From NCBI GenBank assembly GCA_965368585.1, contig CBDUNM010000003.1, positions 1-64,000 of the forward strand: 64,000 nt of DNA. Direction: 5' to 3'. The stretch comes from JARRQB01 sp965368585 (lineage in GTDB: Bacteria; Pseudomonadota; Gammaproteobacteria; Chromatiales; Chromatiaceae). Position numbers and translations under genes: made by a program. Below, in pieces: positions 16,355 to 25,310 of this stretch; position 1 is the stretch's first letter; each line of letters begins with the position of its first letter. The notes under the pieces were generated by a model. It ran no database searches and was not told the DNA's origin. It saw only the letters and a program-made list of their open reading frames with translations.

Positions 16355-17737
16355 CTACACCTCGGCGTGATGGTGGTATTTGCTGATGTCGCGCTCGCTC
16401 ACCCGTGTCAATGCCGCCGGTGGAAATGCGCTCAACAGTTCCCAGGCCAGGTTGAGGGTCTCGATAATGGACCGGTCTTCGCTCTCGCCCTGGCCGACGA
16501 AGCGTCGATCGAATGCGTCGGCAAAACTCAGGTAGCGCCGGTCCCGCTCCGAAAGTTCATCGGCCCCGATGATGGACGCGAGGTTGCGTGTCTCCAGCGC
16601 GCGCGCATACAGGGCATAGAGCTGCGCAGCGACGCGCGGGTGATCGTCACGGGTGTCGTCGCGACCGATACCGTCCTTCATCAAACGCGACAGCGACGGT
16701 GAGATGTGCACCGGTGGGTAAACGCCCTGGTTGTGCAACTCGCGTGATAGCACGATCTGGCCCTCGGTGATGTAGCCGGTGAGGTCGGGGATCGGGTGGG
16801 TGATATCGTCAGATGGCATGGATACCACCGGTACCAGCGTGATCGAACCGTGCCGGTCTTTGATACGGCCCGAGCGTTCGTAGATTTCGGCCAGGTCTGA
16901 ATACAGATAGCCCGGATATCCTTTGCGCGCCGGCACGTCACCTTTGGCCGTGGCGACTTCCCGCAGCGCTTCGGCGTAATTGGTCATGTCGGTCATGACC
17001 ACCAGGACGTGACGGTCCAGATCGAACGCCAGGTACTCGGCCGCGGTCAGCGCCGCGCGTGGCAGGGCGAGGCGCTCCACGGGGGGGTCATCCGCCAGGT
17101 TGATGAACATCACGACATTGCTGAGCACCCCCGAATCCGCCAGGTCTTCCTGGAAAAACTGCGCGTCCGCGTAGGACACACCCATGGCCGCGAACACCAC
17201 GGAAAAGCTGGAGGCCTGATCGACCAGCTTGGCCTGGCGTACGATCTGCGCAGCCAAGCGGTTGTGTGGCAGGCCGGACGCGGAAAAAATCGGGAGCTTC
17301 TGGCCGCGGACCAGTGCGTTCAGGCCGTCGATAGTGGATATGCCGGTCTGGATGAACTCGCGCGGATAGGTCCGCGCCGCCGGATTGATGGCCGACCCCG
17401 CGATCGCGCGGCGCACGCCTGAGACGATTGGCGGCCGATCGTCGCGCGGTGCGCCTATGCCGTTGAAGACACGCCCCAGGATATCGGGCGCCAACGTGAT
17501 CTCCAGCGGTTCGTCGAGAAAACGCACCCAGGTACGTTCGAGGTCGAGATCGTCGGTGCCCTCGAACACCTGTACCAGCACCTCGTCATCGGCCGCCCGT
17601 ATCACCTGCCCGGTTCGGTAACGCCCCTGGCCGTCTCGCACTTCGACTCGGTCGCCGAAGGCGATCCCGCCCGCGTTGCGGATGGTCAGCAGGCCGCCGT
17701 GAGCCTCGGACGATGTTCGGAACTCGATCGCGCTCAT
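16355..17737 (-). CDS. ntpB: V/A-type ATPase subunit B (regulatory head subunit)
   Basis: The 460-aa product matches subunit B: a beta-barrel N-terminus (LLTIRNAGGIAFGDRVEVRD), GRVFNGIGAPRDDRPP, and the non-catalytic nucleotide region IFSASGLPHNRLAAQI, which replaces the Walker A loop of subunit A. Further on are MTDMTNYAEALREV and SMPSDDITHPIPDLTGYITEG in two adjacent blocks. Together with A it builds the soluble head, contributing the arginine finger. Its start overlaps the subunit A stop by 4 nt, implying translational coupling. Confidence 0.97.
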   Translation of the reverse strand: MSAIEFRTSSEAHGGLLTIRNAGGIAFGDRVEVRDGQGRYRTGQVIRAADDEVLVQVFEGTDDLDLERTWVRFLDEPLEITLAPDILGRVFNGIGAPRDDRPPIVSGVRRAIAGSAINPAARTYPREFIQTGISTIDGLNALVRGQKLPIFSASGLPHNRLAAQIVRQAKLVDQASSFSVVFAAMGVSYADAQFFQEDLADSGVLSNVVMFINLADDPPVERLALPRAALTAAEYLAFDLDRHVLVVMTDMTNYAEALREVATAKGDVPARKGYPGYLYSDLAEIYERSGRIKDRHGSITLVPVVSMPSDDITHPIPDLTGYITEGQIVLSRELHNQGVYPPVHISPSLSRLMKDGIGRDDTRDDHPRVAAQLYALYARALETRNLASIIGADELSERDRRYLSFADAFDRRFVGQGESEDRSIIETLNLAWELLSAFPPAALTRVSERDISKYHHHAEV

Positions 17738-19539
17738 GCGGATTCCCCCTGCTTGACGTATTCCACCCGTAGTTTGTCAAGGGTGGTCTGCACTTCGTTG
17801 GAGAATGCCCTGATGCTGCTGATCTGATCGGATTTGAAGGTTTCCTTCAGTCGTCGCGCTTTGGCCATCAGGGGTAGGCCGGCGAGTTCCTGCACCGGCA
17901 CGCCCAGGTTGATCAACTCGGCGCCGATCTCGTGAATCAGAATGGTGAGGTCGAGGAGTGCGAACTGTTTCTCGGGCGAGCAGTAGGTGTCGATCGGGTC
18001 GAGTGCGCTTTGCTGCAGCACGGCCTCCTTCACCAGCGACGCGCTTTCCAGTTCCCAACGCTGGGTGTGGGACAAGGCTTCGGGACCGACCAGGTTTACG
18101 ATGCGCGAGAGTTCGGCATCGTGCGCCAGCAGCGCCAGCGCCTTGGCGCGTCGTTCTTCCCAGGCGCCGCTGACGTTGTCCGCCCACCATTTGGCCGCAT
18201 TGCCCACGTGTTCCGAAAAGCTGCCGACCCAGTCTATGGCCGGGTAATGGCGGGCGTCGGCCAGTTCTTTGGACAGCGCCCAAAATGTCTGTACGATCTC
18301 TTTGGTATGGCTGGTCACGGGCTCCGAAAAGTCGCCACCCGGTGGTGATACCGCACCGATCAACGAGACCGAGCCGCGCGCACCGTGCAACGTTTCCACA
18401 CGCCCCGCGCGCTCATAGAATGCGGCCAGACGCGACGCCAGATACGCGGGATAGCCCTCTTCGACGGGCATCTGGCCGAGACGGCCGGCCACTTCGCGTA
18501 AGGCTTCGGCCCAGCGACTGGTGGAGTCGGCCAGCATGACTACGTCATATCCTTGATCGCGGAAATACTCCGCCATTGTCACCCCGACGTAGATGGATGC
18601 CTCGCGCGCGACCACCGGCATGTTGGAGGTGTTGGCGACCAGCAGGGTTCGTTCCATCAGTCTCCGACCGCTATAGGGGTCTTCTAGCTGAGGAAAGGTT
18701 TCGAGCACGTCGACCAGTTCGTTGCCGCGTTCGCCGCACCCGACGTAGATGACAATGTCGGCGTTGGTCCAGCGCGCGACCTGCTGTTGAACCACGGTTT
18801 TGCCCGCGCCGAACGGACCGGGCACTGCGGCCTTACCGCCCTTGAGGAGCGGAAAAAAGGTATCCAGAATGCGTTGGCCGGTAATCAGGGGGTGGATCGA
18901 CGTTGAACGGCGTCGATAGGGTCTGGGTTTGCGCACCGGCCAGCGGTGAAACAACTGCAGCTTATGCGATTGCCCCTGGGCGTCACGTATGCGGCCGATG
19001 GTCTGGTTCAGGTCGTAGTCGCCGGCCGGCGCGAGCTCGATTAGTTCGCCGGACCGATTTGGCGGTACGAGTATGCGGTGCGCGATGGTCGCGGTTTCCT
19101 GTACCTCGCCGAGCAGCGCGCCGGGTTCCAGTCGGGCGCCGGGTTCGAGTTCTCGATTGGGCACGAACGGCCAGTTGCGCGTGCGGTCCAGCGACGGCAG
19201 GTCGAGGCCCCGTGGAATGATGTCGCCGGTTTGTTCGAAGATCGTCGTCAGCGGCCGTTGCACACCATCGAATATAGTGCCGATAAGGCCGGGACCGAGT
19301 TCCACCGACAGCGGTTGTCCCAACGCGAGTGCCGGTTCTCCCGGCCTGACGCCTTCGGTGGGTTCGTACGATTGAACGATGGCCTGACTACCCTTGAGCG
19401 CGATTACCTCACCGATCAAGCCGAGGTCGCCAATGCGGATCTGTTCACCGTTGCTTACGCCCGGCAGCTCAATGGTGACGATCGGTCCGTTGATCTCGCG
19501 AATGCTGCCGGTTGTTTTCAGTTCGTTCATGTATGACAT
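17734..19539 (-). CDS. ntpA: V/A-type ATPase catalytic subunit A
   Basis: The start at 19539 (MSYMNELKTTGSIREINGP) lies 7 nt after the subunit E stop; the open frame reaches 19686 but the extra residues overlap subunit E and are not homologous. The product is 601 aa. The Walker A loop GPFGAGKT (residues 241-248, K247) is complete, with catalytic GERGNE and the LADSTSRWAEALREV segment. The non-homologous region characteristic of V/A A-subunits (residues about 110-190) is present and separates it from F-type beta. It hydrolyses or makes ATP in the cytoplasmic head. Confidence 0.97.
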   Translation of the reverse strand: MSYMNELKTTGSIREINGPIVTIELPGVSNGEQIRIGDLGLIGEVIALKGSQAIVQSYEPTEGVRPGEPALALGQPLSVELGPGLIGTIFDGVQRPLTTIFEQTGDIIPRGLDLPSLDRTRNWPFVPNRELEPGARLEPGALLGEVQETATIAHRILVPPNRSGELIELAPAGDYDLNQTIGRIRDAQGQSHKLQLFHRWPVRKPRPYRRRSTSIHPLITGQRILDTFFPLLKGGKAAVPGPFGAGKTVVQQQVARWTNADIVIYVGCGERGNELVDVLETFPQLEDPYSGRRLMERTLLVANTSNMPVVAREASIYVGVTMAEYFRDQGYDVVMLADSTSRWAEALREVAGRLGQMPVEEGYPAYLASRLAAFYERAGRVETLHGARGSVSLIGAVSPPGGDFSEPVTSHTKEIVQTFWALSKELADARHYPAIDWVGSFSEHVGNAAKWWADNVSGAWEERRAKALALLAHDAELSRIVNLVGPEALSHTQRWELESASLVKEAVLQQSALDPIDTYCSPEKQFALLDLTILIHEIGAELINLGVPVQELAGLPLMAKARRLKETFKSDQISSIRAFSNEVQTTLDKLRVEYVKQGESA

Positions 19540-19546
19540 GTTGCGC

Positions 19547-20191
19547 TCAGCCCGTAGCCTTCGCGATAGCCGATTCGTCCGAGGTGGGCGGTATGAGTCG
19601 CTCCTGCACCGTTTGATTGAGCTTGGCGTCGAGCCGGTGCAGTCGCCCCTCGAAGGTATTGTCGAACCGTACCCGGTTGTCGACACTGCGAATGTTCAAT
19701 CCGCCGATGCAATCCAGCGTTTGCTCGCCAAGCGTTAGTTGCTTGCCGCTGGCCAGCGCCGTATAGTCTTCCCAATGACGGGCAAGCCGGTCACGATCGG
19801 GGGCGTTAACCTCGACGATCAACTCCTGCGGCTGCAGCTGGCTTGCGCCCTGTTGCAGAAACGCCTTCAGTATCGGTACGTAACGCTGCTCGTCCTGTAC
19901 CAGTTTGCGCAGTTGCTCCAGAAGCCGTTCGCGGATGCCGGTTACCAGATTCCAGCGCAGCTGATCCAGGCGCGCCTGCAGCTTCAGTTCCTGCGACTGG
20001 ACCTGGCGACGGTAGGCCCGTTCGGCCATCGCTTTTGCGACCAACACCTCGCGTTCTTCGCGCAGGCGCAGCTTTTCGGCGGCATCACGCAGTATTTCGG
20101 CATGTCCGTTGCGAGCCTGCTCGCGGTATTGTTCGGCCAATCGATTGGCGCGTGCGAGTATGGCTTCCTGTAGCTCGCTGACTTTGTCCAT
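19547..20191 (-). CDS. ntpE: V/A-type ATPase subunit E (peripheral stalk)
   Basis: The 214-aa protein has a long charged N-terminal helix (residues 1-100, coiled coil) and a compact alpha/beta C-terminus with GGLNIRSVDNRVRFDNTFEGRL in the position expected for subunit E. With the small G/H subunit it forms the peripheral stalk that holds the head against rotation. It sits 2 nt after subunit F and 7 nt before subunit A. Confidence 0.9.
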   Translation of the reverse strand: MDKVSELQEAILARANRLAEQYREQARNGHAEILRDAAEKLRLREEREVLVAKAMAERAYRRQVQSQELKLQARLDQLRWNLVTGIRERLLEQLRKLVQDEQRYVPILKAFLQQGASQLQPQELIVEVNAPDRDRLARHWEDYTALASGKQLTLGEQTLDCIGGLNIRSVDNRVRFDNTFEGRLHRLDAKLNQTVQERLIPPTSDESAIAKATG

Positions 20192-20193
20192 GG

Positions 20194-20538
20194 CTAAGGT
20201 TCCTCGATCGGTTGACCACCGAGCAATACACGGACCTGGTCGTCGATATCCAGATGAAAGTTTTCGGGTTGAGCAAGCGGCGGTACGACTGCAACCACGA
20301 TTCTGCCGCCTTCGGTGTCGATTTGACGTAACAGCCGGCTTTCGCGACCGGCCAGGTCATTGTCGATCACGACGAAGGCGCTGGTGTGTGCCTGCAGTAG
20401 TTCCTGGAGCACCCGGTCGAGCTGCGCATTGTCGGCGTCCGGCCAGGTCTCGAAACCGATCAGCGAGAAGCCTTCAGCGAGCGCCCGTTCCCCCAGGAAC
20501 ACCATTCTTGTGGACGGCCGATCGGGGTTTTCGCTCAT
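20194..20538 (-). CDS. ntpF: V/A-type ATPase subunit F
   Basis: The 114-aa protein has the Rossmann-like subunit F pattern: an early VFLGERALAEGFSLIGFETW strand-helix-strand, then AFVVIDNDLA and a proline-bounded VVPPLAQPE before the C-terminal helix. Subunit F binds the D axle and modulates ATPase activity. Position in the operon between K and E supports the call, since sequence conservation is low. Confidence 0.85.
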   Translation of the reverse strand: MSENPDRPSTRMVFLGERALAEGFSLIGFETWPDADNAQLDRVLQELLQAHTSAFVVIDNDLAGRESRLLRQIDTEGGRIVVAVVPPLAQPENFHLDIDDQVRVLLGGQPIEEP

Positions 20539-20545
20539 AGCGGCT

Positions 20546-20992
20546 TCAGATGCGACCCAGCAGCAGGATACTCATGACCAGGCCGTAGATGGCGATCCCC
20601 TCGGCCAGGCCCAGATAGATCAGGGTGCGTCCGAACATTTCGGGTTTCTCGGCCAGGGCCGCCAGTGACGCCGAGCCGATGGGGCCGACCGCTATTGCGG
20701 CGCCGACCGTACTGAGCGCCGTCGGAATTCCCACACCGATAATGGCGAGGCCCATACCGGTGGAAATATCACCGCCGCCGGCGGCGTTGGCCGCGGGTTC
20801 GGCGAGGGCATCGTGCAGGCCGAAAAACACCAATGCCGCCTGTGCTCCCAGGAACAGCACCACGTTGCCAGCCAGGGTATTGCGGAACCAATACCGGGTT
20901 CTCGGGGTGTGGACGGGTCGAAATTCAAGAAAAACGCCTGAGAGAACCATGCCGAGTATTCCCAGGGTCATCAGGCCGATCAACCAAGTCAT
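20546..20992 (-). CDS. ntpK: V/A-type ATPase membrane rotor subunit K
   Basis: The 148-aa protein has four membrane helices (about 3-23, 37-59, 78-103, 120-145). The second hairpin is c-subunit-like and carries the ion-binding glutamate E131 in LGLAEGIAIYG. The matching position in the first hairpin appears to be Q51 (LGAQAAL), not a carboxylate, so there is one carboxylate per four helices, as in V-type c subunits. The helix-2 hairpin loop (GPIGSASLAALAEKPE) is longer and less basic than the F-type RNP loop. It forms the rotating ring. I see no glutamine in the third helix, which argues weakly against Na+ binding. Confidence 0.92.
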   Translation of the reverse strand: MTWLIGLMTLGILGMVLSGVFLEFRPVHTPRTRYWFRNTLAGNVVLFLGAQAALVFFGLHDALAEPAANAAGGGDISTGMGLAIIGVGIPTALSTVGAAIAVGPIGSASLAALAEKPEMFGRTLIYLGLAEGIAIYGLVMSILLLGRI

Positions 20993-21006
20993 GCCGTGCT
21001 CCTTAG

Positions 21007-22938
21007 TTAGTGCGTGGTGGCGAGTTGTGCGGGTGGCGACGACGGGTTCGCAACAAGGCGATTCAGCCGTAGCGGTTTGAACTCAATGCCATCGCCCGAG
21101 TAAAAGCGCGTGAAGCCTTCGTAGTATTCGAGACGCAGCGTCTGAATGGCGACAATCGCACCCTCCAGTACCAGGATAAAAAGGTTGCCGAAAACGATCA
21201 TGAGCCAATGTCCGGTCGGTCCCAGCATGTCCGCCAGGGTAAATACGGCGATCGCCAGCGCGACATGATTCAGACTGAACGCGGCGACCCGCAGAAACGA
21301 CAGCGTACCCGACACGTTGCCCATAACGGTTTCAAATGACTCGACCAGTACGACCATGATGCGCTCGCCGTGAGGGGCTTCGCTTTCACGCCATTTATGA
21401 TAGGCCAGCGCGCCCAGAGAACTCCACACCAGGAGCACGGGCACGATACCGAAGCCGCTTCCGGCATAGGTGTTGTACACACCCCACAACAGGCCGGCAT
21501 AGAGCGCGATATTCATCACCCCGTTGTTGCCGAGTAACGCGCCCGGCCAGTCGTTCTCGATCAACCGGTTGTAGATGCTCAATGCCGACATCAGCAATAT
21601 AAAGCCGATTCCCCAGCCCAGCGCGATCTTGAGCATCAAAATCGGATCGCTCAACGGCGACATCCACAACGGTTGTATCACGTGTTCGAAGCCGAAGATG
21701 CTGCCGTAGCAGAATCCGAACGCGATCGACGACAGGCCGGCGATGACGGCGAATGCCGTGAAGCGCTCGAGTCGACGGCGCAGCAGAAGCGCCCCAGCAG
21801 CGATGACCGCGCCGTGACCGACATCGCCGAACATCATGCCGAACATCAGAACAAAGGTGACGGCGAACACCGCCGAGGGATCGATTTCGCCGTAACGGGG
21901 AATGCCGTATTGTGTGACCAGGGTGCTGAAGGGTGACAGCAATGCATTGGGCTTGATCAGGGTGGGGACTTCGGCTCTTTCCCGGGCGCTCGGGCGTCGG
22001 TTGGTCATCAGGAACGGGAAGGCGAGCGATTGCCCTAGTTTGGTCTCAAGTGCCTGCAGGTCGCGAGCCGGGACCCAGCCGCTGATAATGACCAACTGCG
22101 ATGAGCAGCGCGCGGCGCTGTCGAGATTGACGAAAGGCTCGGCCAGCGCGAGCGTGACGCGTGCCTGGGTGATGAACGCCTCGGTATCGGTCGCACGCTG
22201 TAAAACACGCTGCTCCAGCGCTTTTCGGTCGCGGGCAATCCGCTCGTGCCGCTGCGTGAGTTCACGCCGAATTTTTCGAGGTTCGTCGCGCAGTTCGGGC
22301 GGGATCGGCAGCGGACGAAAACCCGCCGATTCCAATACCGACGCGACGTGCTGTGACTGGTCGCCTTTCTGACCGATAACGATGACGTGCGCGTTGCCCT
22401 CGTTCAGCAGAAAACGGTATACGAGAAAACGGGCAAGGCTTAAGGCCTCTTCCATGCGCTGCAGGTTGGCGGCGGGAACCACCCCGATACTGACGTCCAG
22501 GAACGTCTTGTCTCCCTCCAGCAAGCCTAGATCGAACTTCAGGTTTGAAAAATTATCGAGCGTGCTCTGCAATTGATTAACGAGCCGCCATTCCTCGTCT
22601 AGATGACGCTTCTCTTCCTGGCAGACCGAGCATTCCTGCCACAGTACGCCCAGACGGTTGTTCAGGGCATCCAACTCGCGCTCGGTGACGACGTGCAACC
22701 GATTCAGTTTGACGGGAGGAAGCGCCGGAAAATGACTGGTTACTTTTTCCAGTCTGGCGCCGGCCTGCCGAAACGTTTCCCGGTAACGTTGGCCGGGGAT
22801 ATCCTGCAGACCGTGCTCATCGTGCCCGCGATAGTCGGGTCCGAAGTTTTCGGTTTCAGCCAACGCCAGCGTCGCCTTGGGCAAGTCGTCTTTCAGCAGC
22901 TGAATCAAGACATGGCGCATACTCACGGGACCGAACAT
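21007..22938 (-). CDS. ntpI: V/A-type ATPase subunit I (membrane stator)
   Basis: The 643-aa protein has a soluble coiled-coil N-terminal half (residues 1-350) and about seven helices in the C-terminal half. The region MFGMMFGDVGHGAV starts the membrane part. SFLRVAAFSLNHVALA carries the conserved arginine of the proton or sodium half-channel, and RLEYYEGFTRFYSGDGIEFKPL (two adjacent blocks) closes the domain. Subunit I links peripheral stalks to the K ring and forms the ion path. It overlaps the end of subunit C by one base. Confidence 0.95.
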   Translation of the reverse strand: MFGPVSMRHVLIQLLKDDLPKATLALAETENFGPDYRGHDEHGLQDIPGQRYRETFRQAGARLEKVTSHFPALPPVKLNRLHVVTERELDALNNRLGVLWQECSVCQEEKRHLDEEWRLVNQLQSTLDNFSNLKFDLGLLEGDKTFLDVSIGVVPAANLQRMEEALSLARFLVYRFLLNEGNAHVIVIGQKGDQSQHVASVLESAGFRPLPIPPELRDEPRKIRRELTQRHERIARDRKALEQRVLQRATDTEAFITQARVTLALAEPFVNLDSAARCSSQLVIISGWVPARDLQALETKLGQSLAFPFLMTNRRPSARERAEVPTLIKPNALLSPFSTLVTQYGIPRYGEIDPSAVFAVTFVLMFGMMFGDVGHGAVIAAGALLLRRRLERFTAFAVIAGLSSIAFGFCYGSIFGFEHVIQPLWMSPLSDPILMLKIALGWGIGFILLMSALSIYNRLIENDWPGALLGNNGVMNIALYAGLLWGVYNTYAGSGFGIVPVLLVWSSLGALAYHKWRESEAPHGERIMVVLVESFETVMGNVSGTLSFLRVAAFSLNHVALAIAVFTLADMLGPTGHWLMIVFGNLFILVLEGAIVAIQTLRLEYYEGFTRFYSGDGIEFKPLRLNRLVANPSSPPAQLATTH

Positions 22939-23966
22939 CAGTGCAGTCCCTCGCGGCCATCCCCCACGGCGATGCGCAGCAGTTCGGCACTGATGCCCAG
23001 ACGCTTGCCGTGCACAATGGCGCGCAGTCGATTGAGTTCGTATTCGCGCAACAGCAGGTAGGCCAGTGCCCGGGTAATCACCGATGGGCTGCGCCGCGCC
23101 GCGGCGCGGGCGCGCCCGGTAACCATGTCTTCCAGGCGGCGTTCCACCTCCAGCGGGCTGCTCACGCCCTCGAGGTAAACGCGCAGGGCTGCCGGTATCG
23201 CGGCCATGACCGCATCACATTCGTCGAGTTCCACCAGGGCGAGCAGGTCGTAGTGCTTGAGGTGGTAACCGTGCCGAATCAGATAGTAGTAGGTTTCGGT
23301 GGGCGACAGGCCGTAGGCAAAGCGAAATCGTACTATCCAGGTCAGGTTCAGCTTGTCGACGGTGGTGCCCAACAGCGCGTGCATGGGCTCGAGGTCGTTT
23401 TTTTCTAGCTGATGGACACGTTTCACCAGGCCCGAATAGTAGCGCTGGTCGATGGCGGCCTCGACCGCTAAGGTGTCTTGTTTCTCGTCCAGCGCCTGTC
23501 GTGCCTGGCGGGCTATGTCGCCATATGGGCCGGCCTCGATCTGGCGTAACAGTTCCGCCACGCTTTCGGTGCGCAGCAGGCGCTCATGATCCAACACCGT
23601 AAAGCTGGGCATGTCTTGTAGATGCCGCTCGATTTCGGCGTCGGGCAGATGGCGGAGCTTGCCCCGAATCAGTGCTTTCAGATTGAACAGCTCGAAGCGC
23701 CGTGCCCAATAGGAAAAAAAATCGCGCGCGTTGCCGGTTAACGGCCGGAGAATAACAGCGAGGTCCGCCAGCAGGGCGCGCATCAGGGAGCGCTCGATGG
23801 CAGCGGTATCCAGTTCGGGGTCGATCAGCGCCGGCCCCAGGTGTTTCGCCAGACCTTCGTCCAATGGGGCTTCGATCAGGTCCGCAATGGTGCTTTCGGG
23901 CAGCAACCGCGCGCGCAGAATGGCAACTCGCGTATTGAGGTAGGTATGGCCGTTTTGCACCTGCAT
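22938..23966 (-). CDS. ntpC: V/A-type ATPase subunit C (d-like, central rotor cap)
   Basis: The 342-aa, mostly helical protein matches the AC39/subunit C family: YLNTRVAILRARLLPES at the N-terminus, DFFSYWARRFELFNLKALIRGKL (two family blocks) and the C-terminal ALAYLLLREYELNRLRAI, which resembles the family motif for the last helix. Subunit C seats the D-F axle on the membrane ring. It follows the small G/H gene by 14 nt and is joined to subunit I by a one-base overlap. Confidence 0.9.
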   Translation of the reverse strand: MQVQNGHTYLNTRVAILRARLLPESTIADLIEAPLDEGLAKHLGPALIDPELDTAAIERSLMRALLADLAVILRPLTGNARDFFSYWARRFELFNLKALIRGKLRHLPDAEIERHLQDMPSFTVLDHERLLRTESVAELLRQIEAGPYGDIARQARQALDEKQDTLAVEAAIDQRYYSGLVKRVHQLEKNDLEPMHALLGTTVDKLNLTWIVRFRFAYGLSPTETYYYLIRHGYHLKHYDLLALVELDECDAVMAAIPAALRVYLEGVSSPLEVERRLEDMVTGRARAAARRSPSVITRALAYLLLREYELNRLRAIVHGKRLGISAELLRIAVGDGREGLH

Positions 23967-23980
23967 ACCTTGGTTCGTGA

Positions 23981-24298
23981 CTACAGCTGTGGATCGATCA
24001 TCAAACTCAGTGCAGCCTGCACCGCCTCGGTTTCGCGTTCCTCCGCCTGCTGACGAAGCTTGCTGTGGCGTTCGTCGTAACGTTTGCGCAGTTCGTTGAC
24101 CGTCTGTTTGGCGCGCGTTTCGGCTTTTTCGACGAACGCGCCGTGCATTTCCGGAATCCGCGCTTCGAACTGCGCTTCGTCGCGCCGTGCCTCCTGCAGC
24201 GCTTCCTGGATCAGATGCTCGCGCTCGCGGTCAGCTTTGCGTGCAATTTCTTCGGCTCGCTGTTCGGTCTCCAGCAGTAATCGCAGCGCCTCTTCCAT
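23981..24298 (-). CDS. V/A-type ATPase small peripheral-stalk subunit (G/H)
   Basis: This 105-aa protein is almost entirely charged helix, with a regular heptad pattern (EEALRLLLETEQRAEEIARK then long Glu/Arg-rich runs), matching the partner of subunit E in the peripheral stalk. It is the first gene of the nine-gene operon and has no other plausible role in that place. Names differ between species (NtpF/G, AhaH), so I give no symbol. Low-complexity coiled coil makes sequence identity weak; the call rests on position, length and composition. Confidence 0.75.
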   Translation of the reverse strand: MEEALRLLLETEQRAEEIARKADREREHLIQEALQEARRDEAQFEARIPEMHGAFVEKAETRAKQTVNELRKRYDERHSKLRQQAEERETEAVQAALSLMIDPQL

Positions 24299-24536
24299 CG
24301 ATTCTCAATTGTGATTGAATGTTGCCCGGGTGCTTTAGCATAAGTCCGCAAGCTGAATAAAAGCATGACAACAGATGCTTGTTTTGAGTTGTATCAGACA
24401 GCGACGCATGATCGATCAATTGCCGTCGACCCGCTTGCGTCGCGCCCGCCCGACGTCATCAGGGTGCGCAGCGGTTCGCCGGCAGGCCGCGCATCGAAAT
24501 ATGCAGTTGTGCGATCGGCGCTATAATCGCCGCGTC
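24299..24536. other. Divergent intergenic region between the ATPase operon and xth
   Basis: No gene is supported in these 238 bases. A short inverted repeat, AAGCAT/ATGCTT (24361-24366 and 24375-24380), is bordered by A- and T-rich runs. A TATAAT box lies at 24522-24527, only 9 nt before the xth ATG. No convincing promoter pair for the ATPase operon was found by eye. Confidence 0.5.
24522..24527 (+). promoter_or_regulatory. TATAAT -10 box abutting the xth start
   Basis: A perfect -10 consensus ends 9 nt upstream of the xth start codon. Initiation about 7 nt downstream would give an mRNA with almost no leader. No good -35 box is visible at the matching distance, so activity is uncertain. Confidence 0.35.
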
Positions 24537-25310
24537 ATGCGCGTCATCACGTTAAACCTGAACGGCTTGCGCTCGGCGGCGCGTAAAGGATTCTATCCCT
24601 GGCTGCGGCGGCAGCGTGCCGACGTGGTCTGTCTGCAGGAACTCAAGGCCCGGTTGGATCAACTTCAGGCGCGTGAGTTTTGGCCGCCCAGCTTCAATTG
24701 TTTCTATCATCCCGCCGAACGCAAGGGTTACAGCGGGGTCGGTATTTATTGCCGGAACGCGCCAGATGAAGTGCTGCAGGGCCTCGGCTGGGACGATTTC
24801 GATGCCGAGGGCCGGTGGATCGAGGCGCGCTTTGGCAATTTGAGCGTGGTTTCGCTGTATCTGCCGTCGGGATCGTCCGGTGACCATCGTCAGGCAATCA
24901 AATTTTCCGTAATGGACCGATTGATGCCGGCGCTGCGTGAAATGCGGGCATCGGGGCGCGAATTCATTATCAGCGGTGACTGGAACATCGCGCATCGGGC
25001 GATCGATTTGAAGAACTGGCGTGGCAACCAGAAGAACTCCGGATTCCTGCCGCAGGAGCGCGCCTGGATGGATCAATTGTTCGGTCCGGTCGGTTTCGTC
25101 GATGCCTTCCGCCGGCTCAACCAGGAGGCAGAGCAATACACTTGGTGGTCGAACCGCGGACAGGCCTGGGCCAAGAATGTCGGATGGCGTATCGACTATC
25201 AAGTGGTGACACCGGGCTTGGAAAACCGTGTCACGAGCGCATCCATCTATAAAAAGAAGCGCTTTTCCGACCACGCGCCGTTGATCATGGACTATGACCT
25301 CTCGCCCTGA
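24537..25310 (+). CDS. xthA: Exodeoxyribonuclease III family AP endonuclease
   Basis: The start at 24537 (MRVITLNLNGLRSAARKG) gives 257 aa and fits the family; the open frame from 24375 adds residues without homology. The exonuclease-endonuclease-phosphatase fold motifs are present: VVCLQELKA (metal-binding Glu), GDWNIAH, DYQVVTPGL and the catalytic KRFSDHAPLIMDYDL end. It cuts DNA at abasic sites and trims 3' ends in base-excision repair. No Shine-Dalgarno site is evident, in keeping with a possible leaderless transcript. The downstream permease gene overlaps its end by 17 nt. Confidence 0.95.
   Translation: MRVITLNLNGLRSAARKGFYPWLRRQRADVVCLQELKARLDQLQAREFWPPSFNCFYHPAERKGYSGVGIYCRNAPDEVLQGLGWDDFDAEGRWIEARFGNLSVVSLYLPSGSSGDHRQAIKFSVMDRLMPALREMRASGREFIISGDWNIAHRAIDLKNWRGNQKNSGFLPQERAWMDQLFGPVGFVDAFRRLNQEAEQYTWWSNRGQAWAKNVGWRIDYQVVTPGLENRVTSASIYKKKRFSDHAPLIMDYDLSP

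Noticed and set aside
15692..24298. Sodium-pumping ATPase
   Set aside because: The K subunit lacks the glutamine expected in the third helix of Na+ rings. Coupling ion left undecided.
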